Counted from the first letter of the stretch, positions 29,904 to 43,200 are shown. The stretch: 64,000 nt of DNA from Providencia rettgeri (GCF_013255915.1 NZ_CP053896.1:1-64000); one strand, 5' to 3'. Made by a program: numbers and translations. The notes: generated by a model from the letters alone, not told the origin.

Positions 29904-29922
29904 TGAAAAGAGGTTTTTCTAA

Positions 29923-30462
29923 ATGGGACGTCAACGAACAATCGATAGAGAAAAATTACTTGATACTGCTGAAGACATTGTTCTACAGCAAGGCGCTACA
30001 GCGCTCACTATCGACGCAGTCGCCAAAGCAATGGGGATTTCCAAAGGCGGTGTTCAGTACTGTTTTGGCAATAAAGATGCCTTAATCGATGCAATGTTTG
30101 AGCGTTGGGGCCAGTCCTATGATGAAATTTTCAATCAAACAATTGAACAAGATAACTCCCCTCAAGGGAAAATTTTTGCGCATATGCAAGCGACCCACCA
30201 GCACGACAAAGTCTCGATGGCAAAAGGCGCTTCTTTAATGGCATCCTTATTACAAACCCCTGAATATCTGGAAAGTACGCGTATTTGGTACCGTGAACGG
30301 CTTGCTAAGTTAGACACCTCAACAGAAAAAGGTAAACAGGCCAGAATTGTTTTTCTAGCAACAGAAGGCGCTTTTATGCTGCGCTATATGGGATTCATGG
30401 AAATTGATGATAATGAATGGCAATCTATATTTAGTGATTTGGAAAATTTACTAAAAAATTAA
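29923..30462 (+). CDS. smvR: TetR-family repressor, SmvR-like
   Basis: This 179-aa regulator has an N-terminal TetR helix-turn-helix at about residues 25-58 (ALTIDAVAKAMGISKGGVQY) and a ligand-binding C-terminal part. It most likely represses the divergent smvA-like pump and is released by pump substrates. ATG 29923 follows an AAGAGG Shine-Dalgarno. Loss of such repressors raises tolerance to cationic biocides in related bacteria. The gene appears intact here. Confidence 0.82.
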   Translation: MGRQRTIDREKLLDTAEDIVLQQGATALTIDAVAKAMGISKGGVQYCFGNKDALIDAMFERWGQSYDEIFNQTIEQDNSPQGKIFAHMQATHQHDKVSMAKGASLMASLLQTPEYLESTRIWYRERLAKLDTSTEKGKQARIVFLATEGAFMLRYMGFMEIDDNEWQSIFSDLENLLKN

Positions 30463-30531
30463 TACTATTATCTTTTTTTGATATTACATTATATAACCAT
30501 TTTATATAATTAATAAAAATGGAGGATTATG

Positions 30532-31325
30532 ATGAGAAAAGATACAAGTATTTATATAAGGAATAATGTAAGTACCCCCACTGAAGTAAAAACAGATTGT
30601 TTCCCATTTTTAAATGGGATAAAAAAAATTAATTTTTGTATAAACAAAAACCCAATAATATCAATTATCAACAGAATCAAAAAGTTATCTAACAGAGAAA
30701 CTATTAACAAAAAAACAATTAATCCAAACAATAGCTCCAATCTGAATAAATTAGAAAATACCAAGCACATCAAGATATTCACTAATGAAATTACAAATAA
30801 AAAATACTTCAAATTGATGAAAATAACAAATTATTAATTGATAATATTAATAATGACTCACTAATATTAGATAAAAAAAATTGTATTGGTAGTGGTACTT
30901 ATGGTGTTGCTTATCGAGTAGGCAACTTTGCCATTAAAATCCCTAAAAATAAATATCATCTAGAAACTTACTTTGCTTGTCTAGGTCGTAGTAGAAGAAT
31001 ACTAAACCAAATTAATAATGACAATGATTACTCAAGAGTCATAACCTCGAAAAATGGTATTCAAGTTTTAATTTCAAAATTTATTGATGGGCAATCAGTT
31101 ACAGGAAAAGAGGCTTATCAATTTGTTAAATCTAGAGGAAGAATATTGCATGACTATCAAGTTGATGGCAACGTGAAAAAAGATAAACAAGGAAAATTAT
31201 ACTTAATTGATGCAGATTTTGCCTCATTACCAATTGAAGCAAGACGTAACTCTCTTGGTAGTGAACAGCTTTATAATGAGTTTCCCGAATATACCCGCCA
31301 CTATTTAAAACTTAAGAAAATATAA
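30532..31325 (+). pseudogene. Frameshifted OspG/NleH-like effector kinase
   Basis: Two reading frames join into one kinase-like protein of about 264 aa. Frame 1 starts at ATG 30532 (GGAGG Shine-Dalgarno at 30521) and gives a Ser/Asn/Thr-rich N-terminus typical of secreted effectors, ending at 30837. The kinase part continues in another frame from about 30804 to the stop at 31323-31325. It has the Gly loop GSGTYG (30888-30905), Lys in FAIKIP (30936-30938), catalytic loop HDYQVDGN (31149-31172) and a DFG-like LIDADFA. The shift lies at a six-A run (30799-30804), where one extra A restores the frame. No ATG, GTG or TTG start lies in the second frame before the Gly loop. A mutation, a sequencing error or slippage is possible. 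The DNA is A+T-rich compared with its neighbours, which suggests transfer. Confidence 0.72.
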
Positions 31326-31430
31326 ATTACATCTAATTATGAATTAGGTAACACACAGAGCCTAGTGAAAGTTTAAGTTTTATTTTAAAGCAAAAATAAA
31401 TACAGCTATATAATGAACTTATTATTAAAT

Positions 31431-31467
31431 TATAAAACGCCCGATGATGTTCATCGGGCGTTTTATA
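31431..31467. terminator. Strong bidirectional terminator after glmS
   Basis: A perfect 17-bp stem, TATAAAACGCCCGATGA (31431-31447) with its complement (31451-31467), has a 3-nt loop and A/T-rich arm ends on both sides. It separates the kinase pseudogene from the convergent glmS gene, 46 nt after the glmS stop. Confidence 0.93.
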
Positions 31468-31512
31468 CCTGAAAAGTAGTCAATCTATATCAGGACTAGT
31501 CAAATTTATTGA

Positions 31513-33345
31513 TTACTCAACCGTCACCGACTTCGCCAAGTTACGTGGTTGGTCAACATCTGTGCCTTTAATCAATGCAACGTGATAAGACAACAGTTGC
31601 AGAGGAACAGTGTAGAAAATTGGTGCGATCAGTTCTTCAACATGAGGTAGCGAAACAATTTTCATATTTTCACTGGCTTCAAAGCCTGCATCTTGGTCAG
31701 CGAATACATACAGCAAACCACCACGCGCACGGACTTCCTCAATGTTTGATTTCAGTTTTTCTAACAGCTCATTGTTAGGTGCAACGATGATAACAGGCAT
31801 ATCAGCATCAATTAACGCTAATGGGCCGTGCTTTAACTCACCCGCTGCATACGCTTCTGCGTGAATGTAAGAAATCTCTTTTAATTTCAGAGCCCCTTCA
31901 ACTGCAATAGGGAACTGATCACCGCGACCTAAGAACAATGCGTGATGTTTATCTGAGAAATCTTCTGCCAATGCCTCGATAACTTTATCTTGCGATAACA
32001 TGCTTTCAATACGAGCCGGTAGCGCATGTAGAGCGTGAGAAATGTTTTCTTCAAGCTCAGGATTAGCACCTTTCAAGCGGCCCATATACGCAACTAACAT
32101 CAGTAAGACGGTTAACTGTGTGGTAAATGCTTTAGTGGATGCCACACCAATTTCTGCCCCTGCCTTGGTCATCAAAGCAAATTCAGATTCACGTACCAGT
32201 GAAGAACCTGCGACGTTACATACCGCTAAAGAGGTCAAATAACCTAACTCTTTCGATAAACGCAATGCTGCCAGTGTATCAGCGGTTTCACCTGATTGGG
32301 ATAGCGTAATCATTAAGCTATTTTTACGGTGCGCAGGGTTACGGTAGCGATACTCTGAAGCGATTTCCACATCACATGGAATACCGGCCAAAGACTCAAA
32401 CCAATAACGTGCAACCATGCCAGCATTGTAAGATGTCCCGCAAGCTACAATTTGGATATGTTCAACTTGAGATAAAATTTCACTCGCACGAGGACCTAAC
32501 TCGCTTAAATCAATGCCATTATCTTTGCTAAAACGCCCTTCAAGGGTGTTTTTAATCGCCATCGGCTGTTCATAAATCTCTTTTTGCATGTAATGACGGT
32601 AAACGCCTTTATCGCCCGCATCATATTGAACGTTTGATTCAATTTGCTCGCGATCGACAGCTTCACCACTTTTATCAAAAATACGAACAGTACGACGAGT
32701 AACCTCGGCAACATCCCCTTCTTCAAGGTAAATAAAGCGACGAGTCACAGGCAACAGCGCTAATTGGTCTGATGCTAAAAAGTTTTCACCCACACCTAAA
32801 CCAATAACCAATGGGCTACCAGAACGTGCGGCGACTAATAATTCAGGAATACGGCTATCCATAATCACAGTACCGTAAGCACCGCGCAATTGTGGGATAA
32901 CACGTTGAACTACTTCCACCAGCGAACCGCCCTTTTGTTGCTCATGGTGAACAAGGTGCGCAATCACTTCAGTGTCAGTTTCTGAACTAAAGACATAACC
33001 GAGTTTTTTCAGTTCATCTTTCAGTTCTAAATAGTTTTCAATAATGCCGTTATGAACAACTGCAATATAACCAGAGGTATGCGGATGAGCATTGCGTTCA
33101 CTTGGAATACCATGAGTCGCCCAACGGGTATGTGCAATCCCCGTTCCACCCGATACTGGGTTTTTCTCCGCTTCTTCAGCTAGCATTTGCACTTTGCCGA
33201 CTTCACGTAAGCGTTGCAAATGACCTTCGTGATCAACGACAGCCATACCAGCTGAATCATAACCACGATACTCAAGACGACGAAGACCTTCTAACAGAAT
33301 TTCTGCAATATCACGTTGTGCAACAGCACCTACAATTCCACACAT
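31513..33345 (-). CDS. glmS: Glutamine-fructose-6-phosphate aminotransferase (isomerizing)
   Basis: GlmS makes glucosamine-6-phosphate from fructose-6-phosphate and glutamine, the first step to UDP-GlcNAc for peptidoglycan and LPS. The start ATG 33345 was chosen because maturation must expose Cys as residue 1 ([12 protein letters not shown]); the open frame runs on upstream but lacks support. The 610-aa product matches E. coli (609). An N-terminal glutaminase domain is followed by two SIS domains; the C-terminus is LAKSVTVE. It is downstream of glmU with a 207-nt leader. GlmZ-type sRNA control is known in E. coli, and the leader here can fold a hairpin around the Shine-Dalgarno region. Confidence 0.97.
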   Translation of the reverse strand: MCGIVGAVAQRDIAEILLEGLRRLEYRGYDSAGMAVVDHEGHLQRLREVGKVQMLAEEAEKNPVSGGTGIAHTRWATHGIPSERNAHPHTSGYIAVVHNGIIENYLELKDELKKLGYVFSSETDTEVIAHLVHHEQQKGGSLVEVVQRVIPQLRGAYGTVIMDSRIPELLVAARSGSPLVIGLGVGENFLASDQLALLPVTRRFIYLEEGDVAEVTRRTVRIFDKSGEAVDREQIESNVQYDAGDKGVYRHYMQKEIYEQPMAIKNTLEGRFSKDNGIDLSELGPRASEILSQVEHIQIVACGTSYNAGMVARYWFESLAGIPCDVEIASEYRYRNPAHRKNSLMITLSQSGETADTLAALRLSKELGYLTSLAVCNVAGSSLVRESEFALMTKAGAEIGVASTKAFTTQLTVLLMLVAYMGRLKGANPELEENISHALHALPARIESMLSQDKVIEALAEDFSDKHHALFLGRGDQFPIAVEGALKLKEISYIHAEAYAAGELKHGPLALIDADMPVIIVAPNNELLEKLKSNIEEVRARGGLLYVFADQDAGFEASENMKIVSLPHVEELIAPIFYTVPLQLLSYHVALIKGTDVDQPRNLAKSVTVE

Positions 33346-33552
33346 ATTTTTTTGATTCCTAGACAAAAGGTTCCTTTCTTGAGAAACCTTCATTTGTCGC
33401 AACCTAATTGTTGTACAGTTTTCACTGCTCCCCAGCCTTGTAGAAAATGGGGATATTATTTTTATATTGCTACCTTGAGTAGCTATTTTAATTTTCGCGA
33501 TTAATTCGCATTTATAATAGGAAAGATATTGCTACCTCTCCTCAATATTTAC
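33346..33552 (-). promoter_or_regulatory. glmU-glmS intercistronic leader
   Basis: This 207-nt gap lies between glmU and glmS on the minus strand. Read on the minus strand, a segment just before glmS contains AAGGTT ... AACCTT arms (about 33395-33367) that can pair around an AAAGGAACC sequence. It resembles the inhibitory leader structure that sRNA GlmZ opens in E. coli. The pairing with GlmZ itself was not tested. Confidence 0.4.
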
Positions 33553-34923
33553 TTATTTTTTCTTAACTGGACGTTGCCAGTTTTTAATATGCATTTGTTT
33601 TACACGGCTAACGACAAGTTCGTCTTCATTCACATCACGTGTAACCGTCGTGCCAGCGCCTATTGTTGCACCTTTGGCAACAGAAACTGGCGCAACTAAC
33701 TGAGTATCAGACCCTACAAACACATCATCACCAATAATGGTTTTATGTTTATTGGCACCATCATAATTACAAGTGATGGTACCTGCGCCAATATTCACAT
33801 TATCACCAATTTGGGCATCCCCGAGGTAACTTAAATGACCCGCCTTAGAACCTAAACCTAAAGAGGCATTTTTCATTTCGACGAAATTACCGACGTGTGC
33901 TTTGGCTGCTAATTTAGCACCTGGACGTAAACGCGCAAAAGGGCCAACCGTACATTCAGCTGATAATTCAGAGTTTTCTATGACTGAATATGGGCTAATC
34001 ACTGAGTTATCACCGATTACACAGTCTTTCAAAATACAGCCAGATTGAATATGTACGTTATTCCCTAATGTGACATTACCTTCAATAATCACGTTAATAT
34101 CAATAATAATATCGCGACCATGAGTCAGCGTTCCGCGCAGATCAAAACGTGCAGGGTCAATCAACATCACGCCGGCTAATAACAGTTTTTCCGCTTGTTC
34201 TTTCTGATAAACTCTTTCTAACGCAGCTAGTTGTAGGCGGTTATTCACGCCTTCCATCTCACTTAAATGTTTAGGATGAACGGTTGCAATTTTATTACCT
34301 TCTTTATGTGCTAATGCAATAATATCAGTAATATAATATTCGCCTTGTGCGTTATCGTTGTTCAGCTGTGCCAACCAACGTTTAAAATCTTTGCCACTAG
34401 CAACCATAATTCCTGTATTGATTTCTTGGATTTTACGTTGCTCTTCACTGGCATCTTTTTGCTCAATGATACCGACAACTTCATTATTTTCACGAATTAT
34501 ACGGCCATACCCTGTTGGGTTATCTAAGATAACCGTCAGTAAACCAATACCGCCTTGTGGTTTGACTTCAATCAGCCTGTCCAAGGTATCTTTAGCGATT
34601 AATGGCACGTCACCATAGAGCATGACAATATCTTCATCATCTTGGAAGCTAGGGGCAGCTTGTTGCATCGCATGGCCCGTACCGAGTTGCTCCGCCTGCA
34701 ATACCCAATTGAGGTTTTGCTCACCCAGTTTTTCTTTCAGTAAATCACCGCCATGTCCGTATACCAGATGAATATCTGATGCACCAATGGATTTTGCTGT
34801 ATCTATAACATGCTGAACCATTGGTTTGCCTGCAAGCAAATGCAAAACTTTAGGTAGCTCTGAATACATCCGTGTGCCTTTACCGGCAGCTAAAATCACG
34901 ACACTTTTTCTTTGCACAGTCAT
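33553..34923 (-). CDS. glmU: Bifunctional GlcNAc-1-phosphate uridyltransferase / GlcN-1-P acetyltransferase
   Basis: GlmU completes UDP-GlcNAc synthesis by acetylating glucosamine-1-phosphate and then uridylating it. The 456-aa length equals that of E. coli GlmU. The N-terminal pyrophosphorylase has [18 protein letters not shown] at about residues 11-28. The C-terminal part is a left-handed beta helix of hexapeptide repeats (about 250-450; e.g. [18 protein letters not shown]). It is transcribed before glmS in the usual glmUS order, and is separated from the upstream atp operon by an intrinsic terminator. Confidence 0.98.
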   Translation of the reverse strand: MTVQRKSVVILAAGKGTRMYSELPKVLHLLAGKPMVQHVIDTAKSIGASDIHLVYGHGGDLLKEKLGEQNLNWVLQAEQLGTGHAMQQAAPSFQDDEDIVMLYGDVPLIAKDTLDRLIEVKPQGGIGLLTVILDNPTGYGRIIRENNEVVGIIEQKDASEEQRKIQEINTGIMVASGKDFKRWLAQLNNDNAQGEYYITDIIALAHKEGNKIATVHPKHLSEMEGVNNRLQLAALERVYQKEQAEKLLLAGVMLIDPARFDLRGTLTHGRDIIIDINVIIEGNVTLGNNVHIQSGCILKDCVIGDNSVISPYSVIENSELSAECTVGPFARLRPGAKLAAKAHVGNFVEMKNASLGLGSKAGHLSYLGDAQIGDNVNIGAGTITCNYDGANKHKTIIGDDVFVGSDTQLVAPVSVAKGATIGAGTTVTRDVNEDELVVSRVKQMHIKNWQRPVKKK

Positions 34924-34997
34924 TTTTCCTGAAACTCCAACTTAGGGATGAAAGTAAACCTATTTCCTTTATAAATTACTACATATTTCGCTCAAAT

Positions 34998-35034
34998 AAA
35001 AAAGCCAGTTAGACTTAACCAACTGGCTTTTTTT
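34998..35034. terminator. Terminator at the end of the atp operon
   Basis: The stem AAAAGCCAGTT (35000-35010) with AACTGGCTTTT (35021-35031) has a 10-nt loop. A runs on one side and T runs on the other let it end minus-strand transcription. It sits 16 nt after the atpC stop and 75 nt before glmU. Confidence 0.92.
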
Positions 35035-35049
35035 ACTATACCGCTATCA

Positions 35050-35475
35050 TTACATTAGCTTTTTAGTTAACTCGATGACTCGAAGTTTCGCTATTGCTTT
35101 TGCAAGTTCTGCTGATGCCTGAGCATAATCAACATCGCCGTGAGCTTTACGGACGTGTTCTTCCGCTTTGCGTTTAGATTCCACTGCACGAGCTTCGTCT
35201 AAATCTTTACCACGGATCGCTGTATCAGCGAGTACGATAACACCATTTGGTTGCACTTCTAAAATACCACCGGAGAGGTAAATTAGCTCTTCTTCACCAA
35301 ACTGTTTGGTAATACGTACCATGCCCGGTTTTATGGCAGTCAGCAGCGGGGTATGCTGCGGATAAATCCCCAGCTCACCTTCACTACCTGTCACCTGAAT
35401 TTTCTGTACCATGCCTTCAAACATTTGTTTTTCAGCACTCACTACAGTCAGGTGGTATGTCATTGCAGCTACCAT
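35050..35475 (-). CDS. atpC: ATP synthase epsilon subunit
   Basis: The F1 central-stalk epsilon subunit couples rotation and inhibits ATP hydrolysis. The 141-aa product contains the conserved [25 protein letters not shown] and the C-terminal helices [22 protein letters not shown] 35475 has an AGGAGG Shine-Dalgarno 5 nt upstream. It is two residues longer than the E. coli protein; an internal ATG (MTYHLTVV) is also in frame. Last gene of the atp operon. Confidence 0.97.
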   Translation of the reverse strand: MVAAMTYHLTVVSAEKQMFEGMVQKIQVTGSEGELGIYPQHTPLLTAIKPGMVRITKQFGEEELIYLSGGILEVQPNGVIVLADTAIRGKDLDEARAVESKRKAEEHVRKAHGDVDYAQASAELAKAIAKLRVIELTKKLM

Positions 35476-35496
35476 ATCAACCTCCTGTCAGCTGGA

Positions 35497-36906
<1,410 letters not shown>

Positions 36907-36913
36907 CTAGCTG

Positions 36914-37777
36914 TTAAACCGCGGAAGCACCCGAAACGATTTCGGTAAGCTCCTGAGTAATGCTGGCCTGACGAGCTTTGTTGTAAACCAACTGTAACTC
37001 TTTGATCAGGTTTCCACCATTATCAGTAGCGGCTTTCATCGCTACCATTCGTGCGGCCTGCTCACTAGCCAGGTTTTCAACGACGCCCTGATAAACCTGC
37101 GACTCGATATAACGACGTAGCAGGGTATCCAGCAACGCCTTAGGATCGGGTTCGTAAATGTAATCCCAAGACTTCTTCTTCAGTGTTTCATCATCACTTG
37201 CAGGCAATGGTAACAATTGAAGAATAGTTGGCTCCTGAGACATTGTATTGATGAACTTATTCGTCACCACATACAGTTTATCCAAACGCCCTTCATCATA
37301 GGCTTGTAGCATAGTGTTAACTGGACCAATCAAGTCCGAAAGCGTTGGGTTATCCCCCATTCCGGTAACTTGAGTCACGACATTGCCGCCCACAGAACCG
37401 AAAAATGAAACCGCTTTAGAACCGATTAAAGCCAAATCAACCTGAACGTTTTTCTCAGACCATAACTTCATATCTGCTAACAGTTTTTTGAACAAGTTAA
37501 TGTTCAAGCCACCACACAGACCACGGTCTGTTGAAACAACCAGATACCCGACACGCTTAACTTCGCGCTCTTCGAGATATGGGTGTTTATATTCCAGATT
37601 ACCTAACGCTAGGTGACCAATCACACTGCGCATGGTTTCTGCATAAGGACGGCTGGCCGCCATGCGTTCCTGCGTTTTACGCATTTTGGACGCAGCGACC
37701 ATTTCCATCGCTTTAGTGATCTTTTGTGTATTTTGTACACTTCCGATCTTGGAACGTATCTCTTTTGCGCCGGCCAT
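36914..37777 (-). CDS. atpG: ATP synthase gamma subunit
   Basis: The rotor shaft of F1, 287 aa. It begins [32 protein letters not shown], characteristic of gamma, and ends with the helix [19 protein letters not shown]. Its N- and C-terminal helices form the coiled coil inside the alpha3-beta3 ring. Located between atpA and atpD in the standard order. Confidence 0.98.
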   Translation of the reverse strand: MAGAKEIRSKIGSVQNTQKITKAMEMVAASKMRKTQERMAASRPYAETMRSVIGHLALGNLEYKHPYLEEREVKRVGYLVVSTDRGLCGGLNINLFKKLLADMKLWSEKNVQVDLALIGSKAVSFFGSVGGNVVTQVTGMGDNPTLSDLIGPVNTMLQAYDEGRLDKLYVVTNKFINTMSQEPTILQLLPLPASDDETLKKKSWDYIYEPDPKALLDTLLRRYIESQVYQGVVENLASEQAARMVAMKAATDNGGNLIKELQLVYNKARQASITQELTEIVSGASAV

Positions 37778-37828
37778 TTCTGCTTCTCCTTATTAACCAG
37801 ACGGCCCTAAGAACTGGGCCGAATAGTA

Positions 37829-39370
37829 TTACCAGGACTGAGTTGCTTTAAATGATTCGAGCAGTTTTTTCAACTTGCCTTCGATATCATCGTTATAGCT
37901 ACCAGCCGGGCCAATTTCGTTCATAAGGTCAGCATGCTCGCGCTGTGCAAAAGAAACTAAAGCAGCTTCAAACGCACCAATTTTCGCTAACTCAACATCA
38001 TCCAAGAACCCACGTTCTGCCGCGAACAGAGACAGTGCCTGCTCTGCTACTGACATAGGTGCGTACTGTTTCTGTTTCAGCAGTTCAGTTACTTTCTGAC
38101 CATGACTTAACTGTTTACGAGTCGCGTCATCGAGGTCGGAAGCAAACTGAGCAAACGCTGCCAGTTCACGATACTGAGCAAGTGCGGTACGGATACCACC
38201 AGACAGTTTCTTGATAATTTTAGTCTGAGCAGCACCACCAACACGAGATACTGAAATACCTGGGTTAACCGCTGGACGAATACCAGAGTTAAACAGGTTA
38301 GATTCCAGGAAGATCTGACCATCTGTAATCGAAATTACGTTTGTTGGTACGAATGCAGAAACGTCACCAGCTTGGGTTTCAATGATAGGCAGAGCTGTCA
38401 ATGAACCTGTTTTGCCTTTAACTTCACCTTTAGTAAAGTTTTCTACGTATTCAGCGTTAACGCGAGCAGCACGCTCAAGTAAACGTGAGTGCAGATAGAA
38501 AACGTCACCTGGGTAAGCTTCACGTCCTGGTGGACGACGCAGCAACAGTGAGATTTGACGATATGCAACAGCCTGTTTAGACAGGTCATCGTATACGATC
38601 AGTGCATCTTCACCGCGGTCACGGAAATATTCACCCATCGCGCAACCAGCATATGGTGCTAAGTATTGCAGAGCAGCTGATTCAGATGCTGTAGCAACAA
38701 CAACGATAGTATTTTGCAGTGCGCCGTGCTCTTCCAGTTTACGAACTACGTTAGAAACGGTAGACGCTTTCTGGCCGATAGCTACGTACACACATTTGAT
38801 GCCTGAGTCGCGTTGGTTGATGATTGCATCGATAGCCAAAGCAGTTTTACCTGTTTGACGGTCACCGATAACAAGCTCACGCTGACCACGACCGATTGGA
38901 ATCATGGCATCGACTGATTTATAACCAGTTTGAACTGGTTGATCAACAGATTGACGGTCGATAACACCTGGAGCAATAACTTCTACAGGAGAGAAGCCAT
39001 CGTTATCAACAGGACCTTTACCATCAATTGGTTGACCAAGTGTATTCACAACACGTCCTAGCAGGCCACGGCCTACTGGAACTTCAAGAATACGACCAGT
39101 ACATTTAACTTTCATGCCTTCTGCCAAGTCGGCATAAGGACCCATGACGACCGCACCAACAGAGTCACGCTCTAAGTTCAGTGCGATAGCGTAACGGTTG
39201 CCAGGCAGCGCGATCATTTCACCCTGCATGACTTCGGCTAAACCGTGAATACGAATAATACCGTCATTAACGGATACAATCGTACCTTCATTGTGAGCTT
39301 CACTCACAACATCGAACTGAGCAATACGCTGTTTGATCAGTTCGCTGATTTCGGTGGAATTCAGTTGCAT
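37829..39370 (-). CDS. atpA: ATP synthase alpha subunit
   Basis: The non-catalytic nucleotide-binding F1 subunit, 513 aa as in E. coli. It has P-loop [15 protein letters not shown] at about residues 169-183 and the alpha-specific segment [27 protein letters not shown]. It begins [16 protein letters not shown]. 14 nt separate it from atpH. Confidence 0.99.
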   Translation of the reverse strand: MQLNSTEISELIKQRIAQFDVVSEAHNEGTIVSVNDGIIRIHGLAEVMQGEMIALPGNRYAIALNLERDSVGAVVMGPYADLAEGMKVKCTGRILEVPVGRGLLGRVVNTLGQPIDGKGPVDNDGFSPVEVIAPGVIDRQSVDQPVQTGYKSVDAMIPIGRGQRELVIGDRQTGKTALAIDAIINQRDSGIKCVYVAIGQKASTVSNVVRKLEEHGALQNTIVVVATASESAALQYLAPYAGCAMGEYFRDRGEDALIVYDDLSKQAVAYRQISLLLRRPPGREAYPGDVFYLHSRLLERAARVNAEYVENFTKGEVKGKTGSLTALPIIETQAGDVSAFVPTNVISITDGQIFLESNLFNSGIRPAVNPGISVSRVGGAAQTKIIKKLSGGIRTALAQYRELAAFAQFASDLDDATRKQLSHGQKVTELLKQKQYAPMSVAEQALSLFAAERGFLDDVELAKIGAFEAALVSFAQREHADLMNEIGPAGSYNDDIEGKLKKLLESFKATQSW

Positions 39371-39384
39371 ATGCTCCAGTCCCC

Positions 39385-39918
39385 TTAAGACTGCAAGACG
39401 TCAGTTAAACGCTCTAAGCGACCGCGGATACTCCCGTCAATAACGAGGTCTCCAGCACGAATGATCACTCCAGCAATAACAGACTTATCAATTTTGCAAT
39501 TCAGCTTAACTTTGCGTGACAGACGTTTTTCCATCGCTGCAGAAATTTTAGCTGACTGCTGTTCACTCAGTTCGTTAGCAGAAATCACATCAACTTCAAT
39601 GGTTGATTCCAGAGAATCGCGCAATTGGATAAATTGCGTTAACACTTCTGGTAGCGTCGTTAAACGCCCGTTATCTGCCATAACACGAATCAGATTCTGA
39701 ACATGCTCGTCAATTTCATCTCCACAAACAGAGATAAACGTTTTAGCTAATGTTTCTGGTGCAATAGAACCAGAAAGCAGCTCTCCAACCTGTTCATTGC
39801 GCGTCACCTCAGCGGTGAAGGCTAGCATTTCCTGCCATTTAGCAACAGCTTGGTTTTCCACAGCAAAGTCAAAAGCTGCTTTGGCGTAGGGGCGAGCTAC
39901 AGTAGCAATTTCAGACAT
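39385..39918 (-). CDS. atpH: ATP synthase delta subunit
   Basis: The peripheral-stalk subunit that links F1 alpha to the b dimer of Fo; 177 aa, as in E. coli. It begins [21 protein letters not shown] and has the C-terminal [22 protein letters not shown] signature. Placed between atpF (12 nt) and atpA (14 nt). Confidence 0.98.
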   Translation of the reverse strand: MSEIATVARPYAKAAFDFAVENQAVAKWQEMLAFTAEVTRNEQVGELLSGSIAPETLAKTFISVCGDEIDEHVQNLIRVMADNGRLTTLPEVLTQFIQLRDSLESTIEVDVISANELSEQQSAKISAAMEKRLSRKVKLNCKIDKSVIAGVIIRAGDLVIDGSIRGRLERLTDVLQS

Positions 39919-39930
39919 GCCCCTCCCTCC

Positions 39931-40401
39931 TTACAGTTCAGCGACTAGTTTATCAACGATGTCGCTGTTAGCAGCTTCATCCACGGAACGTTCGATGATC
40001 TTCTCGGCACCTGCGATAGCAAGCATCGCAACCTGTTTACGTAACTCTTCACGTGCACGTTTGCGCTCAGCATCAATTTCAGCTTGCGCTTGCGCGACGA
40101 TTTTTGCACGTTCTGCTTCCGCTTCTGCTTTTGCTTCATCAATCATTTGAACGCGCTGTTTATTCGCTTGTTCAATGATGACTTGTGCTTCAGCTTTCGC
40201 TTTTTTCAGTCGGTCGGTTGCGTCGGTTTGCGCCAGTTCCAGGTTCTTTTTAGCACGTTCTGCGGAAGATAAACCGTCAGCAATTTCTTTTTGACGTTTT
40301 TCAATGGCCGCCATAATCGGTGGCCATACATACTTCATACAGAACCAAACAAACAGGACAAACGCGATAGCCTGGCCGAGGATTGTTGCATTTAGATTCA
40401 C
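39931..40401 (-). CDS. atpF: ATP synthase subunit b
   Basis: The Fo peripheral-stalk subunit. It has one N-terminal membrane helix (about residues 5-25) and a long charged helical domain that dimerises. GTG 40401 is chosen as the start: it gives 156 aa (E. coli length), the N-terminus [20 protein letters not shown], and lies 8 nt after a GAGG Shine-Dalgarno. A TTG two codons upstream is also in frame but less well spaced. Confidence 0.96.
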   Translation of the reverse strand: MNLNATILGQAIAFVLFVWFCMKYVWPPIMAAIEKRQKEIADGLSSAERAKKNLELAQTDATDRLKKAKAEAQVIIEQANKQRVQMIDEAKAEAEAERAKIVAQAQAEIDAERKRAREELRKQVAMLAIAGAEKIIERSVDEAANSDIVDKLVAEL

Positions 40402-40459
40402 AGACAATACCTCATATTCATTAGTGAATTAATGTTCTTACAGTGTTCCGTAACGTTAA

Positions 40460-40717
<258 letters not shown>

Positions 40718-40747
40718 TCAGTTAATACAATTATTGATAAAATTAAA

Positions 40748-41599
<852 letters not shown>

Positions 41600-41977
41600 T
41601 TACCGTTTAAAAACGGCTGGTGCAACAATCTGAACAATTAGCACCGCTAAATAGGTCAAACCCAGTGGTGTTAATGACGCTTTGAACACACCGAAAGCAA
41701 CAACTAAGACAGCGATAGTTGTAACAACCTTTAGCCCTGCTCCTAATGCTAAGAACCAGGCAATGCGGACAGGTTCATCCTCTCCTTTTGCTTTCTGAAA
41801 TTGTGCTAGCAGCATAAATACGATATTTGGTAACCAGCATGCTAACCCACCAGCAAGAGCAGAGGCCCCCCATTCTATACTATTTGCACAGAAAGCCCCA
41901 CTGAGGATCACTAAAGTTATAAACTGAACAGACAACTGCTTTGCAGCGTGTTTGTTGTCATAAAGGGATACAGACAT
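41600..41977 (-). CDS. atpI: ATP synthase accessory protein AtpI
   Basis: A small membrane protein at the head of the atp operon, thought to help assembly of the c ring or Mg2+ supply. ATG 41977 gives 125 aa beginning MSVSLYDNKHAAKQLSVQ, matching the MSVSL start and about 126-aa length of E. coli AtpI. The frame is open up to 42058, but a promoter-like TTGACA and the mRNA leader lie there, so the longer start is rejected. Four hydrophobic helices are seen. Confidence 0.92.
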   Translation of the reverse strand: MSVSLYDNKHAAKQLSVQFITLVILSGAFCANSIEWGASALAGGLACWLPNIVFMLLAQFQKAKGEDEPVRIAWFLALGAGLKVVTTIAVLVVAFGVFKASLTPLGLTYLAVLIVQIVAPAVFKR

Positions 41978-42075
41978 AACTTTTTGTTTACTCCCAGCTC
42001 TTCTCAGCCTCAGAAACGCTAAGTGTTGTATAAAACTGCCTTTGCGTAAATGTGTCAAGAGACAAAAACGTGCAA

Positions 42076-42103
42076 ATTATACGGGCAGGCGAAATGAATT
42101 CAA
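42076..42103 (-). promoter_or_regulatory. sigma70 promoter of the atp operon
   Basis: On the minus strand, TTGAAT (-35, 42103-42098), a 16-nt spacer and a perfect TATAAT (-10, 42081-42076) precede atpI by about 100 nt. Transcription would start near 42069. A second TTGACA lies about 20 nt further downstream (about 42055) without an equally good -10. Confidence 0.78.
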
Positions 42104-42500
42104 TCAGTAAGTAGCGAAAAGGTGAATAAATATTTAATTTTTTCGAGTTGGCGCAGAATTGTCGCTGTAATAATTAATAAATAGTTAATGAATTGCTGCA
42201 TATATTCACATTAATGTGATAAATATCACATTTGACTTTATCCTCTTTATTTATTCTTTCAACTTTACTGACAACAAAAAATAGATTTAATCTGTAAATC
42301 AAACAATTAAAGAATTAGTTTTTTAAGTTAAATTTAAACGTGATAAATCAAATATTTCACTGTTAACTATTTACCTAGCTAAATCGATTAAGTAAAAATT
42401 GCCAATTAGCCAGCATTTTTTCTATCAACACTTTATTTTTGAAACTTATTCGTTATTTCCATGTAAATAACACGTGAAAAATAAGTATTTATTCTTTAGC
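42104..42500. other. Long AT-rich region between atp promoter and rsmG
   Basis: There is no credible gene. The region holds the CRP/FNR-like palindrome described separately and otherwise runs of A and T. The gap between the rsmG stop and atpI start is about 600 nt, unusually long for this otherwise tight cluster. Confidence 0.6.
42215..42230. promoter_or_regulatory. CRP/FNR-like palindrome upstream of atpI
   Basis: TGTGA-TAAATA-TCACA is a perfect match to the CRP half-sites TGTGA-N6-TCACA. The same bases contain the FNR core TGAT-N4-ATCA. Flanks extend the symmetry to AATGTGA...TCACATT. The centre is about 153 nt upstream of the predicted atp transcription start. Confidence 0.7.
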
Positions 42501-42540
42501 TAAAAATAGAAATAGCCGGCGCTTTTTAACACACCGACTA
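42501..42540 (-). terminator. Intrinsic terminator after rsmG
   Basis: A 9-bp stem with two G-U pairs (42532-42540 with 42513-42521 on the minus strand, arms TAGTCGGTG and CGCCGGCTA) is followed on the minus strand by TTTCTATTTTTA (42512-42501). It lies 39 nt after the rsmG stop and separates mnmG-rsmG from the atp operon. Confidence 0.82.
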
Positions 42541-42578
42541 TCGCTCTAAAAGACAAAATATTTTGACAGAAAGCAACT

Positions 42579-43199
42579 TTATTTTATAGAAACTTTAACT
42601 AAATGGCGCTGCTCATCAAGTTCAGGTACTTCAAGCTCTGTAATAGATTCAATCACAAAACCTTCTGGTAGCACCATTTCATCATCACGAATGACACCTT
42701 TAAGTGCATAAAAGCGCCCTTCAGATGAAGGTAAATGATGGCACCAACCCAACATATCATTCAGTGAAGCAAATGCGCGGCTAATCACACCATCAAAACC
42801 ATTTTCAATCCGATATTCTTCAACACGTGATTGAACAGGCTCAATATTAGTTAGCCCTAACTCATGTTGAACCTGTTTTAGAAAGCGTATGCGCTTCCCT
42901 AAGCTGTCCAATAAAACAAAATGGGAATCAGGTCGAACAATTGCTAAAGGAACACCAGGTAAACCAGGACCGGTTCCTACATCAATAAATTTTGTTCCGT
43001 TGAGTTGACCGCTCACCACCATGCTATCCATGATATGACGGATTAACATCTGCTGTGGGTCACGTACCGATGTCAGGTTATAGGCTTTATTCCATTTCGC
43101 TAATAACCCAACATAATCAACTAACTGCTGTTTTTGCTTTTCCGTTAAGTCGATATCGGTTTTTACTAGCAATTGATTAAGTTTTGATAATAAATCCAC
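42579..43199 (-). CDS. rsmG: 16S rRNA (guanine-527 N7) methyltransferase
   Basis: RsmG (GidB) methylates G527 of 16S rRNA with S-adenosylmethionine; loss gives low-level streptomycin resistance. The 206-aa product has the SAM motif [20 protein letters not shown] at about residues 66-85. It starts one base after the mnmG stop region, so the pair is co-transcribed as in E. coli. Confidence 0.97.
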   Translation of the reverse strand: MDLLSKLNQLLVKTDIDLTEKQKQQLVDYVGLLAKWNKAYNLTSVRDPQQMLIRHIMDSMVVSGQLNGTKFIDVGTGPGLPGVPLAIVRPDSHFVLLDSLGKRIRFLKQVQHELGLTNIEPVQSRVEEYRIENGFDGVISRAFASLNDMLGWCHHLPSSEGRFYALKGVIRDDEMVLPEGFVIESITELEVPELDEQRHLVKVSIK

Positions 43200-43200
43200 G

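Noticed and set aside
30552-30812. Hydrophobic minus-strand frame opposite the kinase N-terminus
   Set aside because: Poly-A-rich plus strand yields Phe/Leu/Ile codons in reverse; the plus strand has a GGAGG start signal and a kinase continuation.
33346-33402. N-terminal extension of GlmS
   Set aside because: The enzyme needs Cys as the first residue after Met removal, given only by ATG 33345.
41978-42058. 27-residue N-terminal extension of AtpI
   Set aside because: It covers promoter-proximal leader sequence, and the shorter start matches the family N-terminus and length.
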